From Actinomycetota bacterium (GTDB lineage Bacteria > Actinomycetota > Acidimicrobiia > Acidimicrobiales > Ilumatobacteraceae): a stretch of DNA of 64,000 nt. Within the stretch, counting starts at the first letter, position 1; each line of letters starts with the position of its first letter. The notes beneath the pieces were generated by a model. The model was not told the origin of the DNA. It did not search any database and saw only the letters and a program-made list of their open reading frames with translations. This document shows positions 19,391 through 28,112 of this stretch, piece by piece. The DNA lies in assembly GCA_009702045.1 (NCBI GenBank), contig WLIV01000015.1:19827-83826 (forward strand), written 5' to 3'. Made by a program: the position numbers and the translations under genes.

Positions 19391-19810
19391 TCACTCGTCG
19401 TCACCGGCGAGGTGCCCAGTGCCCTCGTCGTTGACGCGGGCAAAGCGATCGGTGGACCAGATCTCGAGGCGGTCGAAGTTGCCGGCGACCATCACAGTGC
19501 TGGCGGTGGCGAGTTCGGCGTACGCACGCAACTGCTCGTCGACGTTGACCCGACCCTGCTTGTCGAGGCTCACCAACGTGGCCGACATGGCCAACGCACG
19601 GGCCTGGTTGCGAGTGACTTCGCCGGAGCGCACTTGGGCCGCGATGGTCGCAGCCTCGTGCTCGAAGACTGCAGCAGGAACGACGGTGACGCACTTGTCG
19701 AGCCCCTTGGCCAGGTAGCAGTGCTCACCGAGGCGGTCACGGAACGGCGCCGGCAAGGCCAGTCGGCCCTTGTCGTCGAGATTGCGCTCGTACGCACCGA
19801 CGAACAACAC
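19391..19810 (-). CDS. mraZ: Transcriptional regulator MraZ
   Basis: A 139-residue AbrB-fold regulator that binds repeats upstream of its own gene and controls the dcw operon. It shows the duplicated motif: DDKGRLALPAPFRDRL (about residues 12-27) and LDKQGRVNVDEQLRAYA (about 83-99). The GTG start gives the conserved MLFVGAYER N-terminus. It is first in the cluster, and the promoter about 75 bases upstream carries TGGGG repeats that are the expected operator type. Confidence 0.96.
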   Translation of the reverse strand: MLFVGAYERNLDDKGRLALPAPFRDRLGEHCYLAKGLDKCVTVVPAAVFEHEAATIAAQVRSGEVTRNQARALAMSATLVSLDKQGRVNVDEQLRAYAELATASTVMVAGNFDRLEIWSTDRFARVNDEGTGHLAGDDE

Positions 19811-19878
19811 GTCGCGTTCACCACCTTCCCTGCTCGAGCGGTGCCTGCCTCGGCTGGATACGGGCCTGCACCCTGAAT

Positions 19879-19922
19879 CCCCACTTCACCCCATTCTGCC
19901 CCCCACATCCCCCCAATGTCAA
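19879..19922 (-). promoter_or_regulatory. PmraZ promoter with MraZ-box repeats
   Basis: On the minus strand TTGACA (19917-19922) is followed after 18 bases by CAGAAT (19893-19898), a good housekeeping promoter that would start about 75 bases before mraZ. Four TGGGG repeats overlap it, ending at 19915, 19905, 19893 and 19883, so the spacings are 10, 12 and 10. MraZ of E. coli binds TGGGN direct repeats of about one helical turn, so these are the likely operator; two lie between -35 and -10. Confidence 0.75.
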
Positions 19923-19988
19923 CCACCCCGCGCCACTTTCCCCCACCAGCGCCCCGGTTTCTGGGAAGAATCCGTCCCCAAACTCGAT

Positions 19989-20031
19989 CTGGGAAGGGTT
20001 GGTCCCGGAAACCGGAACCAACCCTTCCCAG
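19989..20031. terminator. Long perfect-arm hairpin between lipoate-ligase-like gene and PmraZ
   Basis: CTGGGAAGGGTTGGT (19989-20003) pairs with ACCAACCCTTCCCAG (20017-20031), and the stem continues inward with CCGG/CCGG after one C-A mismatch, leaving a three-base AAA loop: 19 pairs in all. It lies 21 bases beyond the stop of the upstream minus-strand gene and before PmraZ, so a terminator role is likely, but no T-run follows on either strand. Confidence 0.6.
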
Positions 20032-20051
20032 ACCGGGCGGGAACCTCGACG

Positions 20052-20702
20052 TCAGGCGAGTTGGTCGACCAGCGCCGCGCGCAGCACCGTCTCAGCGGCG
20101 GTCACCACTGCCGCCACCGGCGCCAGGACGGCGGACAGCGGCTTCGGTGCAGCGACCAGCGAGGCCACCATCTCTGGCCGCCATTGCAGATGACACATCG
20201 ATTGGAAGCGCACCCAGTCGCGTGTTCGCCGCTGGCTGATGCCGACCAGCTTGGCGTCGGCGCTCATCAACTCGCCGGTGCCGATACCGGCCCAGCACAC
20301 TGCCGTCGACCACTCCGAGCGCACCAGCGGACCGCGGTGCACCATCGAGTCGGCACCCTCTCCCAACATGGCCAGCGCGCGTTGCCAAAGTTCGCCGACC
20401 CACACCATCGACGCGCCGACATCGGCCGACCACAGCGAATCGCCGGTCGGGATCACGAGGTCGAGCCACACGAACTCGCCGGGCAGCAACAGCACCGCTC
20501 CCCCGCCGCTGCGCCGACGCACGACCACGACACCCAGCTCGGTTGCCGCGACGAGGTCGATCGAATCGTCGGGCTGTGTTGAACCGAGCACCAACGTCGG
20601 CCGCTCTACGGTGTGGAACGTGGCAGAACGATCAGCTGCGGGGTCATCTGCGTGAAACGCCCCGGCATCGCCGTGCGACTGCTCGACGCGCCATGGCTGC
20701 AT
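20052..20702 (-). CDS. Lipoate/biotin-protein-ligase-fold (LplA-like) protein
   Basis: A 216-residue protein with the BPL/LplA signature RRRSGGGAVLLLPGEFVW (about residues 62-79), in which RxSGGGAV forms the lipoyl/biotinyl-AMP pocket, plus the later block SADAKLVGISQRRTR with the conserved lysine expected in the active site. It may attach or transfer lipoate or octanoate. It is shorter than E. coli LplA and lacks the accessory domain, as in many actinobacterial relatives, so its donor is unknown. A TACGCT -10 box seven bases before the ATG indicates a leaderless transcript. Confidence 0.75.
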   Translation of the reverse strand: MQPWRVEQSHGDAGAFHADDPAADRSATFHTVERPTLVLGSTQPDDSIDLVAATELGVVVVRRRSGGGAVLLLPGEFVWLDLVIPTGDSLWSADVGASMVWVGELWQRALAMLGEGADSMVHRGPLVRSEWSTAVCWAGIGTGELMSADAKLVGISQRRTRDWVRFQSMCHLQWRPEMVASLVAAPKPLSAVLAPVAAVVTAAETVLRAALVDQLA

Positions 20703-20709
20703 GACCCCA

Positions 20710-20715
20710 AGCGTA
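20710..20715 (-). promoter_or_regulatory. Leaderless -10 box of the LplA-like gene
   Basis: TACGCT on the minus strand (TANNNT), then seven bases, then ATG. No Shine-Dalgarno is visible. The box lies within six bases of the stop codon of the upstream HNH gene. Confidence 0.5.
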
Positions 20716-20720
20716 GGCGG

Positions 20721-21218
20721 CTAGCTGGCGCGAGCCAGGAACGGCTTCCACTGGTCGGGCACCGGGTTCATCGCAACCGTGATCCAGGCCTGCTCTCGCG
20801 GCGCTCGCGGCGGACGGGCAAGGTTCATCCCCGCCTCGGCGGGTGTCCGGTCGCGTTTGCGCAGATTGCACGGACGGCATGCCGCCGCCAGGTTCTCCCA
20901 TGTGTGCTGACCGCCCCGCGACCTGGGCACCACATGATCGAGCGAGTCGGCGAAACCGCCGCAGTACTGGCAGCAATAGTCGTCGCGGGCGAACAGTGCT
21001 CGACGCGACATGGCGGTGCGGCGCGAGTACGGCACCTTGACGACGTAGCGAAGGCGGATGACCGACGGGCTGGGCAGGCTGAGTCGGGCCGAGTGCAGCA
21101 CATGGCCGTCATCGGCGATCAGATCGGCCTTGTCGGCAATGACCAGGCATGCGGCCCGACGTGCAGGCACCACGGAGAGCGGCTCGTAGGTGGCGTTCAA
21201 CACCAAGGCGCTCCGCAT
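20721..21218 (-). CDS. HNH endonuclease family protein
   Basis: A 165-residue stand-alone HNH protein. The zinc ribbon and catalytic core are clear: CQYCGG (about residues 83-88), DHVVPRSRGGQHTWENL (His-Asn region), and CRPCNLRKRDRTP. The N-terminal LNATYEPLSVVPARRA is typical of a widespread actinobacterial HNH family of unknown biological role that sits near housekeeping genes rather than in mobile elements. It lies 18 bases upstream of the LplA-like gene on the same strand. No associated methylase or intron is seen. Confidence 0.85.
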   Translation of the reverse strand: MRSALVLNATYEPLSVVPARRAACLVIADKADLIADDGHVLHSARLSLPSPSVIRLRYVVKVPYSRRTAMSRRALFARDDYCCQYCGGFADSLDHVVPRSRGGQHTWENLAAACRPCNLRKRDRTPAEAGMNLARPPRAPREQAWITVAMNPVPDQWKPFLARAS

Positions 21219-21299
21219 GCCGCGACCCCTACCGGCCGACGCGCGCGCTGGTGAAGTGGGTGTTCGCAGCAGTGTGCCGTCTCCGCAACCGGTCGGGCA

Positions 21300-21554
21300 T
21301 CAGGCCGCCTGGTCGTGATGCCGGCACCATGCGAGGTAGTTCAGCACATCTGCAGGCTCAACACGAGCGTTCGAGTCGCCATATTGCGTGACCAGACGGA
21401 ACTTCAGGTAGCCAGCGCTCGGCAGTGGCATGAACGGCCGATGCTTCCACCAGTCCGATGGTGTGGTTCGCCGCCACTGGCGCAACGCCGTGAGCCACAG
21501 CTGCGGCCGCCGTAGCACTGCACCCACGATGCGGAACGAGGTACCGACGTTCAC
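21300..21554 (-). CDS. Small conserved hypothetical protein
   Basis: 84 residues, basic and tryptophan-rich N-terminally (LRRPQLWLTALRQWRR, DWWKHRPF), then SAGYLKFRLVTQYGD and the C-terminal EPADVLNYLAWCR. No membrane segment or known domain. The GTG start overlaps the stop of the acyl-CoA dehydrogenase gene (GTGA), so the two are translationally coupled. A similar small protein next to metabolic genes is common in actinobacteria, as far as I recall; its function is unknown. Confidence 0.65.
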   Translation of the reverse strand: MNVGTSFRIVGAVLRRPQLWLTALRQWRRTTPSDWWKHRPFMPLPSAGYLKFRLVTQYGDSNARVEPADVLNYLAWCRHHDQAA

Positions 21555-22765
21555 TTCGGCTCTTTGGGCAATCCGAGGACCATCTCACCGATGATATTGC
21601 GCTGAATCTGGCTGGAACCGGCATAGATGGTGCCGGCGCGCGCATTCAAGAACGTTCCCACCCAACTCCAGGTGCTGTTCGGTGCCCCGGCGTCGTCGCA
21701 CTGGAACGCTGTGGAGGGTTTGCGACCGGTGGGGGCCATCGCCTCGGCACCGAGGATGTCGACGCCCAGTTCAGTGATCTCCTTGTGGTATTCGCTCCAG
21801 TAGAGCTTGGAGATGGCGCCGTCGGGGCCGGGGTGATGCCCCTGTAAGAACTGGGTGAGCACCCGCATGCCGTTCCAGCGCATGATCTGTACCTTGCCGT
21901 AACACGCTGCGAGACGCTGACGGATGCGCGGGTCGTCAGCGACGCCGCGCTCCTTGGCGAGCAACAGCAGGCGGTCGATCTCTGCTTGATACCGGATCGG
22001 GCCAGTGGCGGCAGCTTCGCCGCGCTCGTAGCCCAGCAGCGTCATCGCCACCGCCCAGCCGTTGTTCACCCCGCCGACCACGTCGCCTTTGGGAGTGGTG
22101 GCATCGGTGTAGAACACCTCGTTGAACTCGCTCTCACCGGAGATCATCCGAATCGGGCGCACCTCGACACCGGGCTGACGCATGTCAACGAGCAGAAACG
22201 AGATGCCCTTGTGGCGCGGTGCATCTGGGTCGGTGCGGGCCAGCGTGAAGATGTGGTCGGCGAGATGCCCTGCCGACGTCCAGATCTTCTGCCCGTTGAG
22301 AATCCACTGGTCGCCGTCGAGTTGCGCCTTCAGACCCAGATTGGAGAGGTCGCTACCGGCATTGGGCTCGCTGTAGCCCTGGCACCAGGTGTCCTCGCCG
22401 GACAGCAGACGCGGCAGATAGTGCCGCTTTTGTTCCTCGGTACCCCATTGCAGGATCGTGTTGCCAAGCATCTGGATGCCGAACACATCGTTCGGTCCAC
22501 CCGTGGGCACACCGCCCTTGGCGAACTCCTCGCCGATGATCACCTGTTCGAGAGCCGACAGACCGGCACCGCCGTACTCGACTGGCCAACCCGGAGCCAG
22601 GTAGCCGGCGATGTGCAGTACCTTGCGCCATTCCGTGACGAAGTCGGCGAGTTCCTGCCCTTCCAACTGACCGATGCCGCCCCAACTGGCGGGCAACTTC
22701 TCAGCGAGGAACGCCTGCACGGTGGCACGGTAGGCCTGAGCTTCAGCGGTGTACGTCGGACGCAT
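21551..22765 (-). CDS. Acyl-CoA dehydrogenase family protein
   Basis: A flavoprotein that introduces a 2,3 double bond into an acyl-CoA thioester, passing electrons to ETF. The 404-residue protein has the N-terminal helical domain, the signature CQGYSEPNAGSDLSNL (about residues 128-143), the FAD/substrate loop QKIWTSAGHLADHIFTLART, and the C-terminal helix with YAGSSQIQRNIIGEMVLGLP, which normally contacts FAD. The carboxyl base cannot be assigned by eye. The substrate is unknown; the form resembles the large actinobacterial FadE groups used for fatty acids, steroids or branched acids. A leaderless TAACCT box precedes it. Confidence 0.93.
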   Translation of the reverse strand: MRPTYTAEAQAYRATVQAFLAEKLPASWGGIGQLEGQELADFVTEWRKVLHIAGYLAPGWPVEYGGAGLSALEQVIIGEEFAKGGVPTGGPNDVFGIQMLGNTILQWGTEEQKRHYLPRLLSGEDTWCQGYSEPNAGSDLSNLGLKAQLDGDQWILNGQKIWTSAGHLADHIFTLARTDPDAPRHKGISFLLVDMRQPGVEVRPIRMISGESEFNEVFYTDATTPKGDVVGGVNNGWAVAMTLLGYERGEAAATGPIRYQAEIDRLLLLAKERGVADDPRIRQRLAACYGKVQIMRWNGMRVLTQFLQGHHPGPDGAISKLYWSEYHKEITELGVDILGAEAMAPTGRKPSTAFQCDDAGAPNSTWSWVGTFLNARAGTIYAGSSQIQRNIIGEMVLGLPKEPK

Positions 22766-22771
22766 GCGCCG

Positions 22772-22777
22772 AGGTTA
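22772..22777 (-). promoter_or_regulatory. Leaderless -10 box of the acyl-CoA dehydrogenase gene
   Basis: TAACCT on the minus strand, then six bases, then ATG; no Shine-Dalgarno is visible. Confidence 0.5.
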
Positions 22778-22828
22778 CCGCCCGGTAGCTGACGCCTCGG
22801 CAGCCGGGCGACGAGGTTCGTGAGCGGT

Positions 22829-23674
22829 TCAAATACCGCGAGCGAGGGCCGCAGCGCCCACCAGCGGCGCCAACTGCCCGAGACCGGCGGGCATCACCTT
22901 GAACCCCTGCGTGAACGTCAACCGGGCGCGGTGGTCGAGTTCGGACTGCACCGCAGCAAAGAACGGTTCGCCGAAGCCGAGTGCGACCGATCCGCCGATG
23001 ATGGCCGTGCGGAGGTCGCACACCGCACCCAACGACGCAAGTGCACGACCGACGAAGATGCCGGTGCGCTCGACAATCGCCTGAGGTGCCCGCTGCGGAG
23101 GCCGACCCGTCTCTTCCTCGATCGCCCGACCGCTGCAGTACGCCTCGAGACAGCCTTTGCCACCGCATGCACATGGCCGACCGTCGGGCTCGACCACGAT
23201 GTGGCCGATGTGGCCGGCGTTGCCGAGGCGACCTTCCAGCAGGCGCCCGCCGCTGACGATGGCACCCCCGACACCGGCACCCATTGAGACCGACACGAAA
23301 TCGCTGAGTCCTACGCCCGCACCGCACCACGCCTCACCCATCGCGACTGTCTTGGCGTTGTTGTCGACCACCGTCGGCAGGCCGGTGAGCGCCTCCAGTT
23401 CGGCCGCCAGCGGGAACGCCAGCATCGACGGGATGTACAGCGGCGAGACGGTGCGCTCGGCCGGATTCATCGGGCCACCACAGCCGACGCCACACCCCAC
23501 CGGGGTGGTGGGCGCTGCCGCCAGCACGCGTTTCGCGAGCCGTGCAAGCGCTGGCCACACCTCGCGCGGCGGGGTGGCGATGCGGTCGCGCACCAGCACT
23601 TCGCCGTGTTCGCTGACGATGGCTGCAGCCAACTTCGCGCCGCCGACATCGATGGCGAGATAGCAGGCGGTCAT
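22829..23674 (-). CDS. ROK-family sugar kinase (glucokinase-like)
   Basis: A 281-residue ROK kinase predicted to phosphorylate glucose or a related sugar with ATP. It begins with the phosphate-1 motif YLAIDVGGAKLAAAIV, then VVDNNAKTVAMGEAWCG, the ATP-side SMGAGVGGAIVSGGRLLEG, the GHIGHIVVEPDG motif and the ROK zinc motif CACGGKGCLE (about residues 160-169). The ATG was chosen because a TACCGT -10 box lies exactly seven bases upstream. A paralogue is encoded at 41640-42587. It is divergent from the moxR operon. Confidence 0.85.
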   Translation of the reverse strand: MTACYLAIDVGGAKLAAAIVSEHGEVLVRDRIATPPREVWPALARLAKRVLAAAPTTPVGCGVGCGGPMNPAERTVSPLYIPSMLAFPLAAELEALTGLPTVVDNNAKTVAMGEAWCGAGVGLSDFVSVSMGAGVGGAIVSGGRLLEGRLGNAGHIGHIVVEPDGRPCACGGKGCLEAYCSGRAIEEETGRPPQRAPQAIVERTGIFVGRALASLGAVCDLRTAIIGGSVALGFGEPFFAAVQSELDHRARLTFTQGFKVMPAGLGQLAPLVGAAALARGI

Positions 23675-23681
23675 GCACCCG

Positions 23682-23735
23682 ACGGTAGCGGGCAAATGAC
23701 ACGCGCACTGTGATGGACGCCTGCCGGTCTACCCT
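23682..23735. promoter_or_regulatory. Divergent leaderless promoters of the ROK kinase gene and moxR operon
   Basis: The 68-base divergent gap contains TACCGT on the minus strand (23682-23687), seven bases from the ROK ATG, and TACCCT on the plus strand (23730-23735), seven bases from the moxR GTG. Both match TANNNT at the distance that places the first transcript base on the start codon. Neither gene has a Shine-Dalgarno sequence. Confidence 0.6.
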
Positions 23736-23742
23736 TCACCCC

Positions 23743-24711
23743 GTGATGGCTGACCCCCCTGCCCCGCCCGCTCCGACGTTCGCGCAACTCTTCGACGCAA
23801 TCACGGGCAACATCGCCTCGGTGGTGCACGGAAAGCGCGACGCGATCGACCTCGCAGTCATCTGCCTCCTGGCCGAAGGGCACCTCCTGATCGAGGACGT
23901 ACCGGGTGTTGGCAAAACCAGTCTGGCCAAGGCATTGGCCGCCTCGATCGACTGCACGTGGAAGCGCGTGCAGTTCACCCCCGATCTGCTGCCCTCCGAC
24001 CTCGTAGGCGTCAGTGTGTTCCAGCGAGCGACCGAGACGTTCGTGTTCCAGCAGGGGCCGTTGTTCGCCAACATCGTGTTGGCCGACGAGATCAACCGTG
24101 CATCGCCGAAGACCCAGTCGGCGCTGCTGGAGGCGATGGAGGAGCGTCAGGTCAGTGCTGACGGAGTCAGCCACCGTCTCCCCAGCCCGTTCATGGTGGC
24201 CGCTACCCAGAACCCGATCGAGCAGGAAGGCACCTACCGGCTGCCCGAAAGCCAACTGGACCGCTTTCTCATGCGGTTGTCGCTGGGGTACCCGGGCCGC
24301 CAGGCCGAGATCGCGATCCTCGACAGCAACGGTGCGGCCGATTCCCTGCACGCACTGCGTCCGGTGGTCACCACCGCCGAGATCCTGCGGATGTGCGAGG
24401 CCGTTCGCCTCGTGCACATCGCGTCGGTGTTGAAGAGCTACATGGTCGACCTGGCCGAGTCCAGCCGCGCGCACCCCGGCTTACTCCTGGGGCTCTCACC
24501 TCGCGCCACGCTGCAGTTGGCCCGCGCTACCCGATCTCACGCCGCTGCCAACGGGCGCGACTACGCGATTCCCGACGACGTGAAAGCGGTCGCAATCCCG
24601 GTGCTCGCGCACCGCGTCATGCTGCGGCCCGACGCCGCTGCGCGCGGGCTCACCGCCGAGATCGCGGTCCACGAGCTGCTCGCGGCGGTGCCCGTCGCGG
24701 CAGGTCGCTGA
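23743..24711 (+). CDS. MoxR-family AAA+ ATPase
   Basis: A chaperone-like AAA+ ATPase of the MoxR group, usually acting with DUF58/VWA partners in protein or complex maturation. The 322-residue protein has Walker A GVGKTSLAKA (about residues 55-64), Walker B VLADEINRASPKTQ, sensor 1 AATQNPIEQEGTY and the PESQLDRFLMRL arginine-finger region. GTG is taken as start, with ATG as second codon, because the TACCCT box lies seven bases before it. It heads the moxR-DUF58-transglutaminase operon. Confidence 0.93.
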   Translation: MMADPPAPPAPTFAQLFDAITGNIASVVHGKRDAIDLAVICLLAEGHLLIEDVPGVGKTSLAKALAASIDCTWKRVQFTPDLLPSDLVGVSVFQRATETFVFQQGPLFANIVLADEINRASPKTQSALLEAMEERQVSADGVSHRLPSPFMVAATQNPIEQEGTYRLPESQLDRFLMRLSLGYPGRQAEIAILDSNGAADSLHALRPVVTTAEILRMCEAVRLVHIASVLKSYMVDLAESSRAHPGLLLGLSPRATLQLARATRSHAAANGRDYAIPDDVKAVAIPVLAHRVMLRPDAAARGLTAEIAVHELLAAVPVAAGR

Positions 24712-25850
24712 TGCCCACACGACAGGGCTGGGTGATGCTCGCAGCAGCGGCTGTCGCGGTCATCACCGGGCGCGTCTTCGGGTTGATCGAGCTCTTCGTC
24801 ATCGGTGTTGCGCTGGCGGGCGCGTTGCTGTCCGCAATCGTCATTGTCAACCGGCCGTTCCCCCGTCTGGAAGTGCGGCGCGTCCTGCGCCCGCCAATGG
24901 TGTCTGTCGGCGAGCCGGCCCGCGTCGACCTGCAGGTCACCAACCGCGCCGGGTTCCACTCGCCCCGGTTGAAACTGTGGGAGCCGGTCGGCCATCGCGG
25001 CGGAGCGCCCATGCAACTGGCGCCGCTCGCCTCCGGCGAGTCGTGCACCGCCGCATATCGGGTGCCCACCACGCACCGCGGCGTATTGCAAACAGGTCCG
25101 CTGCGGGCCGAACGTACCGATCCGCTGGGACTGGTGATGCGATCGCGCTGGATGGCCGGCGCCGACGAAGTGACGGTGGTGCCCGAGCGGGTGCCGCTCA
25201 GGTTCCCGGCGGTGGGCAGCGGCGGCCGTCTGGGCGAGCACCTGCGGATGAAGGCCTACGGGCAGACCGGCCATGAGTTCCACTCGCAGCGCGAGTACGC
25301 GCCGGGCGACGACCTGCGGCGCATCAACTGGAAGACCACCGCCCGGGTTGGCACGCTGATCGTGCGCGAGACCGCCCAGGAGGGTATTCGTCACTGCACC
25401 GTCGTGCTCGATGCCGCCGTCGACGCCTACGACGATGCCGACGCGTTCGAGCGGGCCGTCAGTGCCGCCGCCAGCGCCGTCGCATCGGCAGCGGCGGCGG
25501 GCGTCACCACCCGCCTGGTCGCCCCGGGTATCGACCTACGCGGCCCTGAGGTGGCGCCGCAGTCGCTGCGCTGGCTGGCAACAGTGCAGGCTGGCGGCGA
25601 CACCGTCGACCACACTGCTGGCGGGCACGGACACGCAGACGGTATCGGCCTCGTCGTCGTCATCACCGGACGCTCCGGCAGCCGTGCCGCCGTCGCTGCC
25701 GCCAGCCGGGTCGGCCCTGATGAAGCGCTGATCATGGTCACCACGTCGCGCTCGCCAGAGAGCGGCAAGGGCTTCCAGGTGGATTGCACATCGCTGCTCG
25801 CGTTCGCCGACGGGTGGAACGAACTGGTGCTCGGTAGGTCGGCAACGTGA
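24711..25850 (+). CDS. DUF58 domain membrane protein
   Basis: A 379-residue protein with two N-terminal membrane helices (about residues 9-47), an extracytoplasmic or cytosolic beta region, and the DUF58 core recognisable from EYAPGDDLRRINWKTTAR (about 199-216), followed by a VWA-like half. DUF58 proteins are standard partners of MoxR ATPases. The ATG overlaps the moxR stop (TGATG), and its stop overlaps the transglutaminase start (GTGA). Exact role unknown. Confidence 0.88.
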   Translation: MPTRQGWVMLAAAAVAVITGRVFGLIELFVIGVALAGALLSAIVIVNRPFPRLEVRRVLRPPMVSVGEPARVDLQVTNRAGFHSPRLKLWEPVGHRGGAPMQLAPLASGESCTAAYRVPTTHRGVLQTGPLRAERTDPLGLVMRSRWMAGADEVTVVPERVPLRFPAVGSGGRLGEHLRMKAYGQTGHEFHSQREYAPGDDLRRINWKTTARVGTLIVRETAQEGIRHCTVVLDAAVDAYDDADAFERAVSAAASAVASAAAAGVTTRLVAPGIDLRGPEVAPQSLRWLATVQAGGDTVDHTAGGHGHADGIGLVVVITGRSGSRAAVAAASRVGPDEALIMVTTSRSPESGKGFQVDCTSLLAFADGWNELVLGRSAT

Positions 25851-28108
25851 GCCAGGCGACCCCCATCGATCAGCGCCAGGGACGGTTGGCGACGACACAG
25901 TTGCTGCCCACCCTGTGCCTCACCCTGCTCACCGCCGCGACCGCCGTCAGCATGTGCCGCGTGTTCCCCGACTGGCAGTACCTGCGCCCCTTACTCGTCG
26001 TCGTTGTCGGGACCCATGTGGTGGCGGCGCTGCTCCGAGGCCTCAGCGCGCGGTTGATCGTCGCGCTCCCCACCTTGGTGTGCGCCATCGTCGAGTTGCT
26101 GACACTCGCCTACTACCGCGACACGATGCACCTCCTGATACCCACCGATCGCACGATCGACCTGATGCGCATCGACCTACAACTCGTGATCGATCAGTTC
26201 CCGACGGCCGTCGCCCCTGTACCGAGTGTGGGCAACTGGGCCGTCGCCGTCGCTCTCGCGTTGGCGGCGTGCGCGGCGATGTCCGACACATTCGCCTTCC
26301 GGGCCATGGGCCGCACTGAAGCCATCGTGCCCACCGCTGTCGTGTTCATCTTCGCTTCTGCACTCGGCACCGACCGGCATCGAGTAGCAGTCGCTGCGCT
26401 GTGGATCGGCATGGCGCTGCTGGCGGTCGCCGTGCTGCGATTCCGCGCGGCCGCCGATGAAGCCGCGTGGATGGGAGCGCGCCGCTGGAGCCTGTTGGCC
26501 GCGTTGCCGACGATCGGCGCGATGGTCGCCTTCACCGCCGTGGTCGCCGCCGCTCTGGGCCCGCTGCTCCCTGGCGCAGGTGACATCGCCCTGGTCGACA
26601 CGCGGAACCGACACGGCAGCGTCACCGAGGTGCTGAGCCCAATCGTCGACCTGGGCGCTCAGCTCCGCAACCGCGGCAACCTGGAGTTGTTCACCGTGCG
26701 CTCCACCGACGGCGCCCACTACTGGCGCGAGATTGGTCTGCCCGTGTTCGACGGCACCACCTGGCAGCCCGGCAACGAAGACCTGTTGCAGATGGGCGAC
26801 CGCTCAGGCGAAGTTTCGGCACCCGGCACGGCAACCCAGCAGACGATCACCATCCTCGCCCTCGGCGGCCACCTGGTGCCGGCCGCCTACCGACCCGTGC
26901 GTGTCGCTCCCGACGATGTGCGCTGGACGGCCGATTCGCAGAGCCTGGTGCTACCCGACACAGAGTTACAGAAAGACGATGTGATCGCGGTGCAGACGAA
27001 GGTGGTGGCGCTGTCGGCCGAGCAACTTCGCTCCGCTTCGAACAACGGAGTCGACGCGAGCTACTACTCGCTGCCCGGCAGCGTGCCCCAGACAGCGTTG
27101 GACACTGCCAGCGAGGTCACTGCTACCGCGCCGACGGCGTACGACAAGGCGATCGCCTTGCAGAACTGGTTCCGCAGCCAGTTTCAGTACGACACGAACG
27201 TGCAACTCGGGAACAGCAACGACGCGATGGAGAACTTCCTGCGGATCAAACGCGGCTTTTGCCAGCAGTTCGCAGGCACTTTCGCGGTGATGGCTCGGTC
27301 GCTGGGCCTTCCCGCTCGCGTCGCTGTCGGATTCACGTCCGGCCAGTTGGGTGCCGACGGGTTGTTCCATGTCTTCGGCCGACACGCACACGCCTGGCCC
27401 GAAGTCTGGTTCGAGGGTCTCGGGTGGGTGGCCTTCGAGCCGACACCCGGTCGCGGCAACGCCGACACCACCAATTACACAGGGGTCGACGCCCAACAGG
27501 ACCGCGGTGCCACTCAGCCAGGCGACGGCACCGGCGGCCCCAGCGGCACGGGCGCCACCACCACGACGGCTCTCCCGGGGTCCACCACGACGACCGTCGT
27601 CGGATCGCCCAACGTCACCACGACGACACCCGCGCCGTTCGTCAGCGGCAGCTCCGGTGATGGGTCGGGAACCGGTCTTCCGTGGATTCCGATCCTCGGG
27701 TCGCTACTCGCGGCAGCGGTGCTGTGGATTCTGATCGCCCCACGCGCCGTGCGGGCACTCGCCCACCGCCACGACGACACCGCCACGGCGCGGGTGGTCA
27801 GCGCATGGCAACGAACGCTCGGAGCGCTCTCGCTGGCCGGCGCCCCGGCGATCGGCGGCGCAACGCCGTTGGAATACGCCGACATCGCCGAGCAGGCCAC
27901 GGGAGCGGATCATCGTGCGCTGCGGGACATCGCGGCAGCAGTCACCCAGGCGGTGTACTCGCCGTCGTCTGTCGACGCCGACGATGCCGATCGCTGCGAT
28001 CAACTGGCGCAGCAACTGGACGGCATCTGCCGCGACCGGATTCCCGTTCGTACTCGCCTGCAGATGCTGTTCGACGTACGGTTGATGCGTCGCCGCTTCG
28101 CCGGCTGA
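25847..28108 (+). CDS. Transglutaminase-like membrane protein (TgpA family)
   Basis: A 753-residue protein with about seven N-terminal membrane helices, an extracytoplasmic region containing the transglutaminase core, a Thr/Gly-rich linker (about 565-600), one more helix (about 607-627) and a cytoplasmic tail. The papain-like triad parts are visible: Cys in KRGFCQQFAGTFAVMARSLG, His in GRHAHAWPEVWFEGLG, then the VAFEPTPGRG Asp-side region. TgpA-type proteins form a unit with MoxR and DUF58 and may act on cell-surface proteins. The substrate is unknown. Confidence 0.88.
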   Translation: MSQATPIDQRQGRLATTQLLPTLCLTLLTAATAVSMCRVFPDWQYLRPLLVVVVGTHVVAALLRGLSARLIVALPTLVCAIVELLTLAYYRDTMHLLIPTDRTIDLMRIDLQLVIDQFPTAVAPVPSVGNWAVAVALALAACAAMSDTFAFRAMGRTEAIVPTAVVFIFASALGTDRHRVAVAALWIGMALLAVAVLRFRAAADEAAWMGARRWSLLAALPTIGAMVAFTAVVAAALGPLLPGAGDIALVDTRNRHGSVTEVLSPIVDLGAQLRNRGNLELFTVRSTDGAHYWREIGLPVFDGTTWQPGNEDLLQMGDRSGEVSAPGTATQQTITILALGGHLVPAAYRPVRVAPDDVRWTADSQSLVLPDTELQKDDVIAVQTKVVALSAEQLRSASNNGVDASYYSLPGSVPQTALDTASEVTATAPTAYDKAIALQNWFRSQFQYDTNVQLGNSNDAMENFLRIKRGFCQQFAGTFAVMARSLGLPARVAVGFTSGQLGADGLFHVFGRHAHAWPEVWFEGLGWVAFEPTPGRGNADTTNYTGVDAQQDRGATQPGDGTGGPSGTGATTTTALPGSTTTTVVGSPNVTTTTPAPFVSGSSGDGSGTGLPWIPILGSLLAAAVLWILIAPRAVRALAHRHDDTATARVVSAWQRTLGALSLAGAPAIGGATPLEYADIAEQATGADHRALRDIAAAVTQAVYSPSSVDADDADRCDQLAQQLDGICRDRIPVRTRLQMLFDVRLMRRRFAG

Positions 28109-28112
28109 CCCG

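Noticed and set aside
22824..22839. GCGGT-TCAAAT-ACCGC palindrome resembling a T-arm of a tRNA
   Set aside because: No acceptor, D or anticodon arms can be folded around it and it overlaps the ROK gene stop.
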